64,000 bases of DNA from Gordonia soli NBRC 108243 (GTDB lineage: Bacteria > Actinomycetota > Actinomycetes > Mycobacteriales > Mycobacteriaceae), in assembly GCF_000334455.1 (NCBI RefSeq), contig NZ_BANX01000011.1:372001-436000 (forward strand), written 5' to 3'. Numbering within the stretch: position 1 is the first letter of the stretch; the number at the start of each line of letters is the position of its first letter. The notes under the pieces were generated by a model. That model worked only from the letters and a program-made list of their open reading frames with translations, ran no database searches and had not been told where the DNA came from. The translations under genes and the position numbers were made by a program. This document shows, piece by piece, positions 51,648 to 63,531 of this stretch.

Positions 51648-52553
51648 TCAGGCGTGCGGTTGATCGGTGAAGCCGGTGCCGATTGCGACGCCGACGTTGT
51701 CGATGAGTCGCGCGGCGCCGATGCGCGCCGCGACCAGCAGTCGGCCCTCACCGAGTTCGGGTGGCTCCTCGAGCTGTCGACCACGGAGGGCCAGGTAATC
51801 GACGTCGATGTCGGGAGAGGTGTCCAGTACCGCCTGGGCGGCCGCGAGTATCGCGGCCGGCCCGCCTGCCGCGGCGTGCGCCCCCGCGACGAGGGCCGCC
51901 GACAGGGTGGTGGCGAGTTCACGTTGGGCGGGATCGAGGTAGCGGTTGCGCGAGGACATCGCGAGGCCGTCCGGTTCGCGGACGGTGGGCACGCCGACGA
52001 TCTCGACATCGAGATCGAGGTCGGTGGCCATCTGCTTGATGAGCACCAACTGCTGGTAGTCCTTCTCGCCGAAGTAGGCCGCATGCGGACCGGCGATGTT
52101 GAACAGCTTGGCGACGACGGTCAGCATGCCGGAGAAATGGCCGGGACGACTCCGGCCGTCGAGGAGTTCACCCGCCGGACCGGGGTGGATGGTGGTGCGC
52201 GGTCCGTCGGGGTACATCGCCGATACAGTCGGGGCGAAGACGAGTTCGACACCGAGCGGGCGCAGCAGGTCGAGATCGGCCTCGAAGGTGCGCGGGTAGG
52301 CGTCGAGATCCTCCCCCGCGCCGAACTGCAGCGGGTTGACGAAGATCGACACGATCACCACGGCATCGCCCTTGGCCTTGGCCGCGCGGACGAGTTGCAG
52401 GTGACCCGCGTGCAACGCACCCATCGTCGGGACCAGCACGATGCGCTTGCCGGTGGCCCGCAGCGCACGGCTGACGCGCCGCAGGGTCGCAGGGTCGCGA
52501 TGCACGGTGAGTTGGCCGCGGGTGAAGTGGTCGGGGCCGATGGTCGTCGTCAT
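51648..52553 (-). CDS. panC: Pantothenate synthetase
   Basis: A 301-residue PanC that joins pantoate and beta-alanine with ATP. The HIGH-like motif [35 protein letters not shown] and the KMSKS-like [12 protein letters not shown] are visible. Its ATG overlaps the stop of the DUF2520 gene (ATGA), and panD follows after 43 bp. Confidence 0.95.
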   Translation of the reverse strand: MTTTIGPDHFTRGQLTVHRDPATLRRVSRALRATGKRIVLVPTMGALHAGHLQLVRAAKAKGDAVVIVSIFVNPLQFGAGEDLDAYPRTFEADLDLLRPLGVELVFAPTVSAMYPDGPRTTIHPGPAGELLDGRSRPGHFSGMLTVVAKLFNIAGPHAAYFGEKDYQQLVLIKQMATDLDLDVEIVGVPTVREPDGLAMSSRNRYLDPAQRELATTLSAALVAGAHAAAGGPAAILAAAQAVLDTSPDIDVDYLALRGRQLEEPPELGEGRLLVAARIGAARLIDNVGVAIGTGFTDQPHA

Positions 52554-53569
52554 GGTGCCGCCAGGGTGTCGAGGAGGTCGTCGGGCGCGTCGGTGCGCGC
52601 CGCCGCACGGCGCGCAAGGGTTCGGTAGGCCTCGGCTATGCCGTCGCGGCCGGGACCGTCGGGGATGTCACGCAGAGCGGCCAGGTGTGCGGCCACCGCA
52701 TCGGCGTCGCCGCGGGCGACCGGACCGGTCAACGCAGACGGTCCGAGTTCGAGGACGTTCTGCAGCGACGCGGTGACCAGCGGGCCGAGGATGCGCTCGG
52801 CCAGCAGGACGGAGTTGCCGTCGACGGTCGCATCGCGTCCGTCGTCACCGGCCGGCGCGATCGCTGCGTTCAGCGCCGCGACGGCGTCGGAGACCAGCGC
52901 GATCAGATGGTTGGCGCCGTGGGCCAGGGCAGCGTGGTAGAGCGTGCGATGCTCCTCGGCGATCCGCACCGGCTCGCCGCCCATCTCGAGGACGAGTGCC
53001 TGGGCGATGGCGAAGCCGACCTCGTCGGCCGCGGTCACCCCGAAGCAGCAGTGGCGCAGCCGTGCGGTGTCGTCACCGGTACCGACGAAGGTCATCGCGG
53101 GATGGAGTGCGAGCGGCAGGGCGCCGAGGGTGATCAGCGGCTCGAGCGCGGAGATGCCCCGTGCACCCGCGGTGTGCGCGACCAGGGTGTTCGGCCGGAG
53201 CGACCCGGTCGCGGCGATGTCGGCGACCACGGAGTCGAGTCGGGCGTCGGGGACGCTGATGATCAGGAGCTCCGACCGTGCGACCACTGCGTCGAGCTCG
53301 AGAATCTCGGATTCGGGGAGTCGGAGCGTCGCACGGGCCCGGGACTCCGCGGAGCGCGCGACGACGGCGCCGACCACGTGTCCGGCCTGTTCGAGTGCTG
53401 CGCCGAGGGCGGTTCCGACTCGGCCGGCGGAGACGATGCCGACGGTCAGACGAGCGGGCGCGGGAAGGTTGGACAGCCCGTCGAGATATGCGGGATCACC
53501 GGACTCCGTGCCATGGGCATCGGGGCGACCCGCGTGCGCAGGGTCGGACCCACCGGTGGGTGAGGTCAC
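52550..53569 (-). CDS. Rossmann/DUF2520 protein, Rv3603c-like
   Basis: A 339-residue protein: N-terminal Rossmann fold ([22 protein letters not shown]), then a helical DUF2520 domain ([24 protein letters not shown]), as in ketopantoate-reductase-like dehydrogenases. A 6-phosphogluconate-dehydrogenase-type fold and the position before panC suggest a role in pantothenate synthesis, but this is not demonstrated. I take GTG 53569, six bases after GAGAGG; an adjacent GTG at 53572 is possible. Confidence 0.85.
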   Translation of the reverse strand: MTSPTGGSDPAHAGRPDAHGTESGDPAYLDGLSNLPAPARLTVGIVSAGRVGTALGAALEQAGHVVGAVVARSAESRARATLRLPESEILELDAVVARSELLIISVPDARLDSVVADIAATGSLRPNTLVAHTAGARGISALEPLITLGALPLALHPAMTFVGTGDDTARLRHCCFGVTAADEVGFAIAQALVLEMGGEPVRIAEEHRTLYHAALAHGANHLIALVSDAVAALNAAIAPAGDDGRDATVDGNSVLLAERILGPLVTASLQNVLELGPSALTGPVARGDADAVAAHLAALRDIPDGPGRDGIAEAYRTLARRAAARTDAPDDLLDTLAAP

Positions 53570-53710
53570 CACTGTCCTCTCGTCGTTCCAGTCCCGGCCA
53601 GCGGGTACCAGACGTTGCAGCACGAGGATAGGCGTCCGACGACGCCGGTGGCCAACGCTGTGATGCGCCTCACCGGGCGGGTGTCGGCGACCTCGGAGAT
53701 CGTGGGGTGG

Positions 53711-55003
53711 TCAGTCGTCGCGCCGGCGACGCCCACCGCCGGCGCCACCGGACTGCCGCAGCTGACTCAGCAGTTCGGAGACGGGCAGTCCTGCCGAGTG
53801 CGCGCTGTCGACGTCCTCGTCCCGCCGCCGCCGGCGACCGGCCACCGAGGCATCGACGCTGCTCTCGTGCCTGCCGGGAGCGAAGGGGGTGGGGGTCTGA
53901 TCCGGAGCCGCGTCGCCGGCGCCGGGCACGTCCGCGGCGTCATCGCCCGTCGCGACCCCGTTGGCGTCGCCACCGACCGCCGAAGGGGGTGCGGCCCACT
54001 GGTCGGTCGGGGCATCCTCGACCCACGGCTGGCGCGGTGCCTGCGGATACGGTCCGGCGTCGGGACGCTCGTGTTGACCCGACTGGCCCGACTGTGCCTG
54101 ACCCGCGTGCGTGTGCCCCGCCTGCCCGGGAGCCGAATAGGCCACCCCGCCGTATTCGGGAGGGGTGAACGGTACCGATCCGGGAGCCGGCTCCACCGTC
54201 TCCACATCGGCCGGCGCCTGGTCGGCCGGAAGATCGCCTCGCTCGTCTGCAGCCGGATCCTCGGTGACGGTCGCGTCGATCGTGTCGTCAGCGGGCTGGG
54301 CGGCGGCTTGCGTTCCGTAGGGCCGGTAGCCGGGGTCGGGCACCTGGGCCGCGATCCGACCGGAGATCGGGACGTCGTCGGTGACGATCGGGATGACCTC
54401 GGTCATCTCGTTGGGGTCCACACCTGCCGGGATGTGCCGACCGTTGTCGGCCGAGGGGGCGGTGGCGGCGAAATCGCGTGCGGCCAGGGTGCCGTCGTCG
54501 GGCGCGTCGAGGTGCTGACCGAGTCCGGAGGCGAGTTCCCGCAGCTTCTCATTGGGAAGTGCGGCGCGCTGCTCCGGAAGTGATTCTCCGAGAAGCAGTT
54601 CCAGGCTCGACCGAAGGGCGAGCACCTGTTGCTTCAGTTCCGCCAGTTGCTCGTTCGCCTCGGCGCCGACCTCTTTGCGGATGGTCGCCTCGACATCGAG
54701 TTCGTACTGACGCCGTGCGGCGATCTCGCGTTCGAGCTGTAATTCGTAGACCAGACGCAGATCCCGACTCTTGGCCTCCGCGCTGTCGGCCTGCCGACGG
54801 AAGCGCGTCACCAGGATCGCGCCGATCACCGCCGCCCACAGCGCGGCGATCACCGCCAGCGATCCGACGATCGAGAGCTTGTCGGTGAAGACCATCAGAA
54901 TGCTGGCCACGAGGGCCAGCACGATCAGCAGCCCCAGCAACCACTGACCCACCGACCGACCGGCACGCCGACCTTCGGTGGAGCGGCCATTCGGGGTCGT
55001 CAT
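53711..55003 (-). CDS. Membrane-anchored coiled-coil/disordered protein, DUF6779-like
   Basis: A 430-residue protein corresponding by position to Rv3604c. Two transmembrane segments (about 20-38 and 46-66) are followed by an alpha-helical coiled coil (about 70-150, rich in Glu, Arg, Leu, Gln), then some 250 residues of Pro/Ala/Gly/Asp-rich sequence and an Arg-rich C-terminus (RRRRD; GGGRRRRDD). It is expected at the cytoplasmic membrane with a long cytosolic tail. Function unknown; conserved location between DUF2520 and DUF3180 genes. Confidence 0.8.
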   Translation of the reverse strand: MTTPNGRSTEGRRAGRSVGQWLLGLLIVLALVASILMVFTDKLSIVGSLAVIAALWAAVIGAILVTRFRRQADSAEAKSRDLRLVYELQLEREIAARRQYELDVEATIRKEVGAEANEQLAELKQQVLALRSSLELLLGESLPEQRAALPNEKLRELASGLGQHLDAPDDGTLAARDFAATAPSADNGRHIPAGVDPNEMTEVIPIVTDDVPISGRIAAQVPDPGYRPYGTQAAAQPADDTIDATVTEDPAADERGDLPADQAPADVETVEPAPGSVPFTPPEYGGVAYSAPGQAGHTHAGQAQSGQSGQHERPDAGPYPQAPRQPWVEDAPTDQWAAPPSAVGGDANGVATGDDAADVPGAGDAAPDQTPTPFAPGRHESSVDASVAGRRRRRDEDVDSAHSAGLPVSELLSQLRQSGGAGGGRRRRDD

Positions 55004-55069
55004 GTCCGTGAAGATACCTGCTGATGCACCAGGCGTCGGCCAACCGGGGACGGAGAGTCACGATTCGCC

Positions 55070-55594
55070 CTATGCATGTCCCGGATGCCGTCCCCCGTTG
55101 TCGTCCGTCGGATCGTCGGGTGCGCGGCAGCAGTACTCCAGCCAGAGCGCCGCGCCGACGAGCAGCAACCCGCCGACGAGACCGAGGACGGCACCCGGCT
55201 TGTCGTGGTCGGCGGCGGCGAGATCCCGTTGGCTCCAGAGGAACAGCGCGAGCCCTGCCCACACACCGGTACCGAGCGCGCCGAGGATCGCCGACGCCTT
55301 CGCCAGCGCCAGCACGCGCGCAGCGGTGAGCGGATGCAATTGTCCGCGTGCCCGTCCGACATCTCGGGAGTCGACGCGCGAGCGGACGATGAATGCGATG
55401 ACCACCTCGAGGGCCGCCAATACATAGAGCACGAGACCGGCGAGGAGTGGCAGCGGCGGCAGATCACCGTAGTTGTACCGGACCAGGATCCATGCGATGA
55501 CCGCGGTCACGACTGCGACGATCGCAAGGTCGCGCGGACGACTCGGGCCGAGTCCGGGCTTCTCGTCGTCCGACGGGGACCGTGACGGTGTCAT
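55070..55594 (-). CDS. DUF3180 membrane protein, Rv3605c-like
   Basis: A 174-residue protein with four predicted membrane segments (about 22-40, 48-69, 97-118 and 134-152), the DUF3180 pattern. Between segments two and three lies the conserved [20 protein letters not shown] stretch. ATG 55594 overlaps the folK stop (ATGA), so it is the last gene of the fol operon. No function is established. Confidence 0.85.
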   Translation of the reverse strand: MTPSRSPSDDEKPGLGPSRPRDLAIVAVVTAVIAWILVRYNYGDLPPLPLLAGLVLYVLAALEVVIAFIVRSRVDSRDVGRARGQLHPLTAARVLALAKASAILGALGTGVWAGLALFLWSQRDLAAADHDKPGAVLGLVGGLLLVGAALWLEYCCRAPDDPTDDNGGRHPGHA

Positions 55595-56139
55595 GGGGTG
55601 TCCCGGTCGGACGACGAGTCCGCGGCAACGCCGGATCGGGTGGGGCCGAGTTCGGTCACCCCGTCGCGTTCATCCTCATCGAGGGCCGCGAGGAGGGCAC
55701 TCACGCTGCGTACCCCGTCCGGCGTCCACAGCGTTGCGTCGGGATCTGCGGCCAGCCACGGGATCAGGACGAAGGCGCGCTGCGCGGCCCGGGGGTGCGG
55801 CAGCGTGAGCTCGGGATCGTCGTCGACGACCGTGGTCTGATCGATGTCGACGCTGATCACGTCGACGTCCAGAGTGCGTGGCCCCCAGCGGATCTCACGG
55901 GTCCGCTCGGCCTCGCGCTCGAGTTCGCGGCCGATGTCGAGCCAGTCACGCGGCGTGCGGTCCGCCTCGACGACGAGGGTGATGTTGTAGAAGTCGTCCT
56001 GTTCGACACCGCCCCACGGCGCGGTGACGTGAATCGGCGAGACCGCCACCACCTCGTCGCCGAACCGATCGACCACCGCGCGCAGATGTGCGGCGCGATC
56101 TCCGACGTTTGAGCCGGCCGACAGCACGGCGCGACTCAT
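55591..56139 (-). CDS. folK: 2-amino-4-hydroxy-6-hydroxymethyldihydropteridine pyrophosphokinase
   Basis: A 182-residue HPPK. The SAGSNVGDR start, the central [13 protein letters not shown] motif that binds pterin and ATP, and [16 protein letters not shown] are all typical. It activates the pterin for dihydropteroate synthesis. ATG 56139 overlaps the folB stop (ATGA). It has a ~25-residue Asp/Ser-rich tail beyond the usual domain end. Confidence 0.95.
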   Translation of the reverse strand: MSRAVLSAGSNVGDRAAHLRAVVDRFGDEVVAVSPIHVTAPWGGVEQDDFYNITLVVEADRTPRDWLDIGRELEREAERTREIRWGPRTLDVDVISVDIDQTTVVDDDPELTLPHPRAAQRAFVLIPWLAADPDATLWTPDGVRSVSALLAALDEDERDGVTELGPTRSGVAADSSSDRDTP

Positions 56140-56513
56140 CGGGCGCCCATCGACTTGCGCGACCGTCGGGTGACGACGGCGACGTCACCGAACGTCAGCG
56201 GGATGGGCGCAGACGGTTTGTGAAGGGTCACCTCGCAGGCGACGATCCGCTCGTCGCCCATCACCGCATCGGCGATCTCTGCGCCGACGGTCTCGATGAG
56301 ATCGCGCGGTTCACCGGCCACGATGTCGTGTGCGGTCTGGGCGAGGGTGCCGTAGTCGACGGTGTCGGCCAGATCGTCGCTGGCGGCGGCCGCCCGCAGG
56401 TCGAGCCAGAGCGTGACGTCGACGACGAAGTCCTGGCCGTCACGACGTTCGTGATCGAAGACGCCGTGATTGCCACGGACCACCAGTCCGCGCAGTTCGA
56501 TGCGATCGGTCAT
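56136..56513 (-). CDS. folB: Dihydroneopterin aldolase
   Basis: A 125-residue Fol[36 protein letters not shown] is the standard N-terminal half, with Glu/Lys catalytic positions expected further on ([18 protein letters not shown] end). It supplies 6-hydroxymethyl-dihydropterin. Overlaps folP upstream and folK downstream by ATGA. Confidence 0.94.
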   Translation of the reverse strand: MTDRIELRGLVVRGNHGVFDHERRDGQDFVVDVTLWLDLRAAAASDDLADTVDYGTLAQTAHDIVAGEPRDLIETVGAEIADAVMGDERIVACEVTLHKPSAPIPLTFGDVAVVTRRSRKSMGAR

Positions 56514-57454
56514 CGGCGATCACCGCCTCCATGGGCCGGGGTCGGGAGTGGGGCCGGTTGGTCGACGAGGCCGCGGGAGCCGCCCGCGCGCCAGGCGGAT
56601 GCCACGGCGACCGCGTCCCGGCTGGCGGCCACGTCGTGGACGCGCACCCCCCACGCGCCGTTGATCGCCGACAACGCCGAGATCGCGGCGGTCGCGGTCT
56701 CCCGCCCCGCAGGTGGTCGGACCTCGTCGCCCTCGGCGAGCAGCGAGCCGAGGAACCGCTTGCGCGACGCACCCACCAGCACCGGGAACCCCAGTCCCAC
56801 CAGGGTCGGCAGCGCGTGCAACAGCGCCCAGTTGTGCTCGGCGGTCTTCGCGAAGCCCAGGCCCGGGTCGAGGATGATCGCGTCGGGGTCGACCCCGGCG
56901 CGAACCGCGGCATCCACCTGCGCCAATAACTCGCCACTGACCTCGGCGACGACATCGCGATAACCGCCGACGTCGTCGACCCGATGCGTGAACCGGGTGT
57001 CGGCGGACGGCGCCGCGACCGGCCGCCAGTGCATGAGAATCCAAGGCACGCGGGCTTCGGCGACGACGCGACCCATGTCGGGGTCGGCGCGCCCGCCCGA
57101 GACGTCGTTGACGATCTGCGCACCTGCGGCGATGGCTGCCGCGGCGACACTCGCTCGCATCGTGTCCACCGAGATGGTCGCGCCCGCGGCGGCCAATTCG
57201 GCGATCACCGGGGTGACTCGTTGCGCCTCGAGATCGGGATCGACGCGATCGGCACCCGGGCGGGTCGACTCGCCGCCGACGTCGATGAGGTCGGCGCCGG
57301 CCGCGATCAGCTGCTGCCCGTGGGCGATGGCCGCATCTGGATCGAGATAGCGCCCACCGTCGGAGAACGAGTCGGCGGTGACGTTGATGACCCCCATCAC
57401 CCGGGTCCGACCGGGGGCGGGAGGTGATGCGTACGTAGCGTTCTCGTCGCTCAC
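56510..57454 (-). CDS. folP: Dihydropteroate synthase
   Basis: A 314-residue DHPS, the sulfonamide target. [59 protein letters not shown] and GASRKRFLG are the pterin and pABA loop signatures in order. The C-terminal ~30 residues are a Gly/Pro tail. Start GTG 57454, 4 bp after folE. Confidence 0.95.
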   Translation of the reverse strand: MSDENATYASPPAPGRTRVMGVINVTADSFSDGGRYLDPDAAIAHGQQLIAAGADLIDVGGESTRPGADRVDPDLEAQRVTPVIAELAAAGATISVDTMRASVAAAAIAAGAQIVNDVSGGRADPDMGRVVAEARVPWILMHWRPVAAPSADTRFTHRVDDVGGYRDVVAEVSGELLAQVDAAVRAGVDPDAIILDPGLGFAKTAEHNWALLHALPTLVGLGFPVLVGASRKRFLGSLLAEGDEVRPPAGRETATAAISALSAINGAWGVRVHDVAASRDAVAVASAWRAGGSRGLVDQPAPLPTPAHGGGDRR

Positions 57455-57458
57455 CGGG

Positions 57459-58082
57459 TCAGGGTCGCGAGATCAGGTCGAGGGCCTCGCCGCGCGAGAC
57501 CGCGCTCGTCTTGAACAGCCCGCGCACCGCCGACGTGGTGGTCCGGGCCCCCGGCTTGCGGATGCCGCGCATCGCCATGCACAGGTGCTCTGCCTCGATC
57601 ACGACGATCACGCCGCGCGGCTCGAGCCTGCGGACGATCGCGTCGGCGATCTGACTGGTGAGGCGCTCCTGCACCTGCGGTCGCTTGGCATACAGGTCGA
57701 CCAGACGCGCCAGCTTCGACAACCCGGTGACCCGGCCGGACACACCGGGGATGTAGCCGACGTGCGCGACCCCGTGGAACGAGACCAGGTGATGTTCGCA
57801 GGTCGAGTACATCGGGATGTCCTTGACCAGCACCAATTCGTCGTGGTTCTCGTCGAAGGTCGTCGCCAGGACGTCGTCGGGGTCGGTGTAGAGACCCGCG
57901 AAGACCTCACGGTAAGCGTTCGCGACGCGACTCGGGGTCCGGCGCAGACCCTCGCGGTCGGGGTCCTCGCCGACTGCGAGCAGCAGCTCACGGACCGCGG
58001 CCTCGGCACGTGCCTGGTCGAATCCCGACTCTTCGGTGTCCACGGCGGACTCACCGTCGTGGTCGGTCTCGCTGATGGTCAT
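57459..58082 (-). CDS. folE: GTP cyclohydrolase I
   Basis: A 207-residue type I GTP cyclohydrolase. Zinc ligands are in [10 protein letters not shown] and in [30 protein letters not shown] and [13 protein letters not shown] are conserved. First step of folate synthesis and first of the folEPBK run; it follows ftsH by 17 bp on the same strand. Confidence 0.95.
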   Translation of the reverse strand: MTISETDHDGESAVDTEESGFDQARAEAAVRELLLAVGEDPDREGLRRTPSRVANAYREVFAGLYTDPDDVLATTFDENHDELVLVKDIPMYSTCEHHLVSFHGVAHVGYIPGVSGRVTGLSKLARLVDLYAKRPQVQERLTSQIADAIVRRLEPRGVIVVIEAEHLCMAMRGIRKPGARTTTSAVRGLFKTSAVSRGEALDLISRP

Positions 58083-58099
58083 CGTCTCCCGATCTGCTC

Positions 58100-60544
<2,445 letters not shown>

Positions 60545-60771
60545 CCCAGTTTGGTGCGCACGGCCGATGGCGGAGCCCCCGCCGGTGCCGTGTCCACTGT
60601 CCTTCCCATCGACTTACTTGTAGAGGCTACCGGTCAACGTTCCGCCGGGTGAAACCGTTCCGATGGAGCCGGATGCGCAGGTCGCGCCCGGTGCGGACCC
60701 CGTCCCGCCGGGCCCGTGGTGGCGAGGTCGGCTGCGGGGGTTCGGCGGCGGCGAGGTCGGCGGCCGGCGGT

Positions 60772-61347
60772 TCAGTCGGAGTAGACCGATGCGTGCAGCC
60801 TGCCGATGTAGGGCAGGTCGCGGTAACGCTCGGCGTAGTCGAGGCCGTATCCGACGACGAACTCGTTGGGGATGTCGAACCCGACGTCGGCGACATCGAC
60901 CGGGGATCGGACCGCCTCGGGCTTGCGCAGCAACGTGCACACCTGCAGCGACCGCGGCGACCGGGTGGCCAGGTTGCGCATCAGCCACGACAGGGTGAGT
61001 CCGGAGTCGATGATGTCCTCGACGATCAGCACATCGCGGTCGGCGATGTCGCGGTCGAGGTCCTTGAGGATGCGGACCACGCCCGACGACGATGTGGCCG
61101 AGCCGTAGCTGGAGACCGCCATGAACTCCATCTGCGAGGGGATCGGCAGGGCGCGGGCGAAGTCGGTCATGAACATCACCGCCCCCTTGAGCACGCCGAT
61201 CAACACGAGGTCGTCCTCGATGTCGGCGTAGCGGGCTGCGGCGGAATCGGCGAGCTCACGGATCCGGGTCTGGATCTGGTCCTGGGTGATCAGGACTGCC
61301 TCGATGTCGTCGCCGTAGGGGTCGGTGCGATCACTGTGGGGCTGCAC
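60772..61347 (-). CDS. hpt: Hypoxanthine phosphoribosyltransferase
   Basis: A 191-residue purine salvage enzyme. [19 protein letters not shown], the PRPP loop [30 protein letters not shown] and [20 protein letters not shown] are diagnostic. I favour GTG 61347, which gives the family-typical length; an in-frame start at 61443 would add 32 residues without similarity. Neighbours ftsH upstream and tilS downstream match the conserved actinobacterial order. Confidence 0.92.
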   Translation of the reverse strand: MQPHSDRTDPYGDDIEAVLITQDQIQTRIRELADSAAARYADIEDDLVLIGVLKGAVMFMTDFARALPIPSQMEFMAVSSYGSATSSSGVVRILKDLDRDIADRDVLIVEDIIDSGLTLSWLMRNLATRSPRSLQVCTLLRKPEAVRSPVDVADVGFDIPNEFVVGYGLDYAERYRDLPYIGRLHASVYSD

Positions 61348-61692
61348 GACCTCAAGCTTGTCACGTCCTCCCGACTGCGGGCAGCGGTGCCCCGATTCCA
61401 GCAATTCCCGCGCATAATCGCAGGTCGAAGCATTGCGCAACAATCGTTGTGGAGATTGCCCGCCGAATGATCACAAAAATGGAATTCGCCCGGTTTGTTG
61501 AGTCTATAACACTCCGGTCACGAATGACGCCAGGTCGTCACACGCGTAACACAATTTGCTGATATCTATTCTTTTCTGTGAAACTCTGAGCATCCGGAAC
61601 GCTGGGATCGGGATCGGCGGCACCTTCCGGAATCCTCTCCTGTCCAAATCGCATCCAGCCCCCTCTGTGATGCCGGTTCCGAAAGAGACTTC
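61348..61692. other. 345-bp divergent promoter region, locally AT-richer
   Basis: Region between hpt and the secreted-protein gene. 61480-61600 is clearly less GC-rich than the rest of the window, with possible -10 elements such as TATAAC (61505-61510) and a direct repeat TAACAC (61507-61512, 61548-61553). No credible coding frame was found. Confidence 0.6.
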
Positions 61693-62397
61693 ATGCCTCC
61701 TGTCTCCCCCCGATTCGCACGCCGTTTTCGTGCTCTGACCTTTGTTTCCGTTGCAACCGCAGCGATCACGGCCTTTGCCGGCGTGGCCAATGCGGCGCCG
61801 GCACAGCCGGTCGAGGTCGGCCCGGTCCACTATTCCGTCACACAAACCGGCAGCGGCGTCAACCTGTCGGTATCGAATGGATCCATCAGCCATAACGGAC
61901 AGACACTGTCGATTCGCAATGCCGCGGGCGCCGAGGTCTATCGGATGCCGCTGAACTACCGGCTCGAAGATCGCCAGTTCCCGATTGCGGCACGCGGTGC
62001 CAGTAATTCCGTTTCGTTGACCCCGGTTCGCGACGTTTCCCAGTCGACCACTGTCGACCGCGGAGAAGTCGAGCGCCTGCGCGGAATTGCACGCACCCAG
62101 GTGGCTGCCCCGCAGACCCGCCAGGAGCGCGACGACCAGGCGCTCGGACGGCTGCAGCAGCAGTTGAGCCTCGGGATCACGGTGTCGACACTCATCGGTA
62201 CAGGTCTCGGCGCCCTGGTCGGTGCAGTTGCCGGATGTGTCTTGGGAGTCGCACTGGGTTGCTTGCCCACCATCCCTATCGGGGCAACGATCGGTGGAAT
62301 TGTCGGAACCAGCTTGGGTGGAGGTGGCACGCTCATCGCCGCGGCGATCCAGTACTTCAACACGATCAACTCGCCCTTCAAGCCGCCTCGCAGGTAG
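61693..62397 (+). CDS. Secreted or surface protein with Gly-zipper tail, DUF8020-like
   Basis: A 234-residue protein. A Sec signal peptide (residues about 1-34) ends in GVANA-AP, a good AxA cleavage site. The mature part starts with a beta-rich domain (VHYSVTQTGSGVNLSVSNGS ... YRMPLNYRLEDRQFPIAARG), then a charged helix, then two Gly-rich hydrophobic stretches (about 158-195 and 195-222) like glycine zippers, containing two Cys. Similar proteins occur in Gordonia and Rhodococcus as DUF8020 (recalled). Probably envelope-associated; function unknown. Confidence 0.78.
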   Translation: MPPVSPRFARRFRALTFVSVATAAITAFAGVANAAPAQPVEVGPVHYSVTQTGSGVNLSVSNGSISHNGQTLSIRNAAGAEVYRMPLNYRLEDRQFPIAARGASNSVSLTPVRDVSQSTTVDRGEVERLRGIARTQVAAPQTRQERDDQALGRLQQQLSLGITVSTLIGTGLGALVGAVAGCVLGVALGCLPTIPIGATIGGIVGTSLGGGGTLIAAAIQYFNTINSPFKPPRR

Positions 62398-62420
62398 CCG
62401 ACAGGCACGAGCAACTCACG

Positions 62421-62454
62421 ACGAGCCCGCCGACCATCTGGTCGGCGGGCTCGT
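62421..62454. terminator. Perfect 16-bp terminator hairpin
   Basis: ACGAGCCCGCCGACCA pairs fully with 62439-62454 around a two-base gap; 24 bp past the secreted-protein stop and facing the convergent tilS. Confidence 0.88.
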
Positions 62455-62489
62455 TGCCGTGGTGGCACGCCCGCCACCACGACCAAGTA

Positions 62490-62546
62490 CTGCCGCCCAG
62501 CGCGATGCCGCGTGCACTATCCACACGACACCCCGCTCAGGTGCAG
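62490..62546. repeat. 57-bp palindromic repeat, copy C
   Basis: Same 57-bp length and architecture as 6420-6476 and 6784-6840: begins CTGCCGCCCAGCG, 7-base loop CACTATC (complement GATAGTG, against GATATTG), ends GTGCAG. Arms pair at 17 of 25. The loop suggests it is inserted in the opposite orientation. Confidence 0.75.
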
Positions 62547-62583
62547 ATTTTCGCCACCGCGGACCCCTCAGAGCAGATTGTGG

Positions 62584-63531
62584 TCAGCGCCCCCGCGGCC
62601 GACTGTCGACGACCAGCCGACCGTCGACGACCCGGACGACCAGCCGATGAGTCGGGTCGCCGCCGATCGCGACCTCTCCCCGACCGCCGGCCGTCAACGC
62701 GTCGACCGCGCCGACCACCGCCGACGTGGGTTCCGTCGCCCCGACCTCGCGCAGCCATCGCCGCAGCACCCGTGTCCAGATCGCCCGTGGCGCCGACATC
62801 AGATCGCCGACCGCGAGCGCCGACCCCGCTACCGCCTGTGTGAAGAGTTCCTCGGCGATCGCATCCAGCGCATCCAGGTCGTCGCGGAGTGCGTCTCCGG
62901 TTCGCGCCAGCGCCTCGGCGACACCACCGGCCAGGACGTCCTCGAGCAGCGGCAACGCCTCGGTGCGCACACGGACGCGGGTGAAGCGCAGATCGTCGTT
63001 GTGTGGATCGTGATGGGCCTCGATGCCCCAGGCCGCGCATGCTGCGCGGGTCGCCGACCGTCGGGTTCCCAGCAGGGGCCGACCCCACGGGGCGTTCCAT
63101 CCGCGCATCCCGACGATCGATCGTCCGCCCGACCCCCGCGCCAGCCCGAGCAGCACGGTCTCGGCCTGGTCGTCGAGGGTGTGACCGAGCAACACCGGCC
63201 GGTCGCCGCGCGCCGCCTCCAGTGCCGCGTAGCGGGCATCGCGCGCTGCCGCCTCCGGTCCGCCCGCATCCCCGACCACCACGCGGAGCACCTGTGCGCT
63301 CGCTCCGAGGGAACGCGCCCACTCCGCGGCGCGCGCGGCGACGTCGGCCGAGCCCTGCTGGAGACCGTGGTCGACGACGAGCGCCTCGACGGTCAGTCCC
63401 GCCCGCACGGCCGCGGCTGCCAGGGCCGACGAATCAGGGCCGCCGGACAGTCCGACGCAGACGTCGCGAGCGGTGAGATGACGGTCGGCGAAGTCGCCGA
63501 CGGCCGCGATCAGAGCACGCGTCGGATCCAT
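62584..63531 (-). CDS. tilS: tRNA(Ile)-lysidine synthetase
   Basis: A 315-residue TilS that converts the CAU anticodon wobble C of tRNA-Ile to lysidine. The PP-loop SGGPDS is at residues 29-34; LGHTLDDQAETVLLGLARGSGGRSIVGM and RPLLGTRRS are typical. It is of the short actinobacterial type. Its ATG 63531 overlaps the upstream metalloprotease gene by 22 bp; hpt, further along the same strand, is its usual partner but is separated here by the secreted-protein gene. Confidence 0.93.
   Translation of the reverse strand: MDPTRALIAAVGDFADRHLTARDVCVGLSGGPDSSALAAAAVRAGLTVEALVVDHGLQQGSADVAARAAEWARSLGASAQVLRVVVGDAGGPEAAARDARYAALEAARGDRPVLLGHTLDDQAETVLLGLARGSGGRSIVGMRGWNAPWGRPLLGTRRSATRAACAAWGIEAHHDPHNDDLRFTRVRVRTEALPLLEDVLAGGVAEALARTGDALRDDLDALDAIAEELFTQAVAGSALAVGDLMSAPRAIWTRVLRRWLREVGATEPTSAVVGAVDALTAGGRGEVAIGGDPTHRLVVRVVDGRLVVDSRPRGR

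Noticed and set aside
57455..58099. Regulatory RNA before folE or folP
   Set aside because: Spacings of 4 and 17 bp leave no room for a leader structure.
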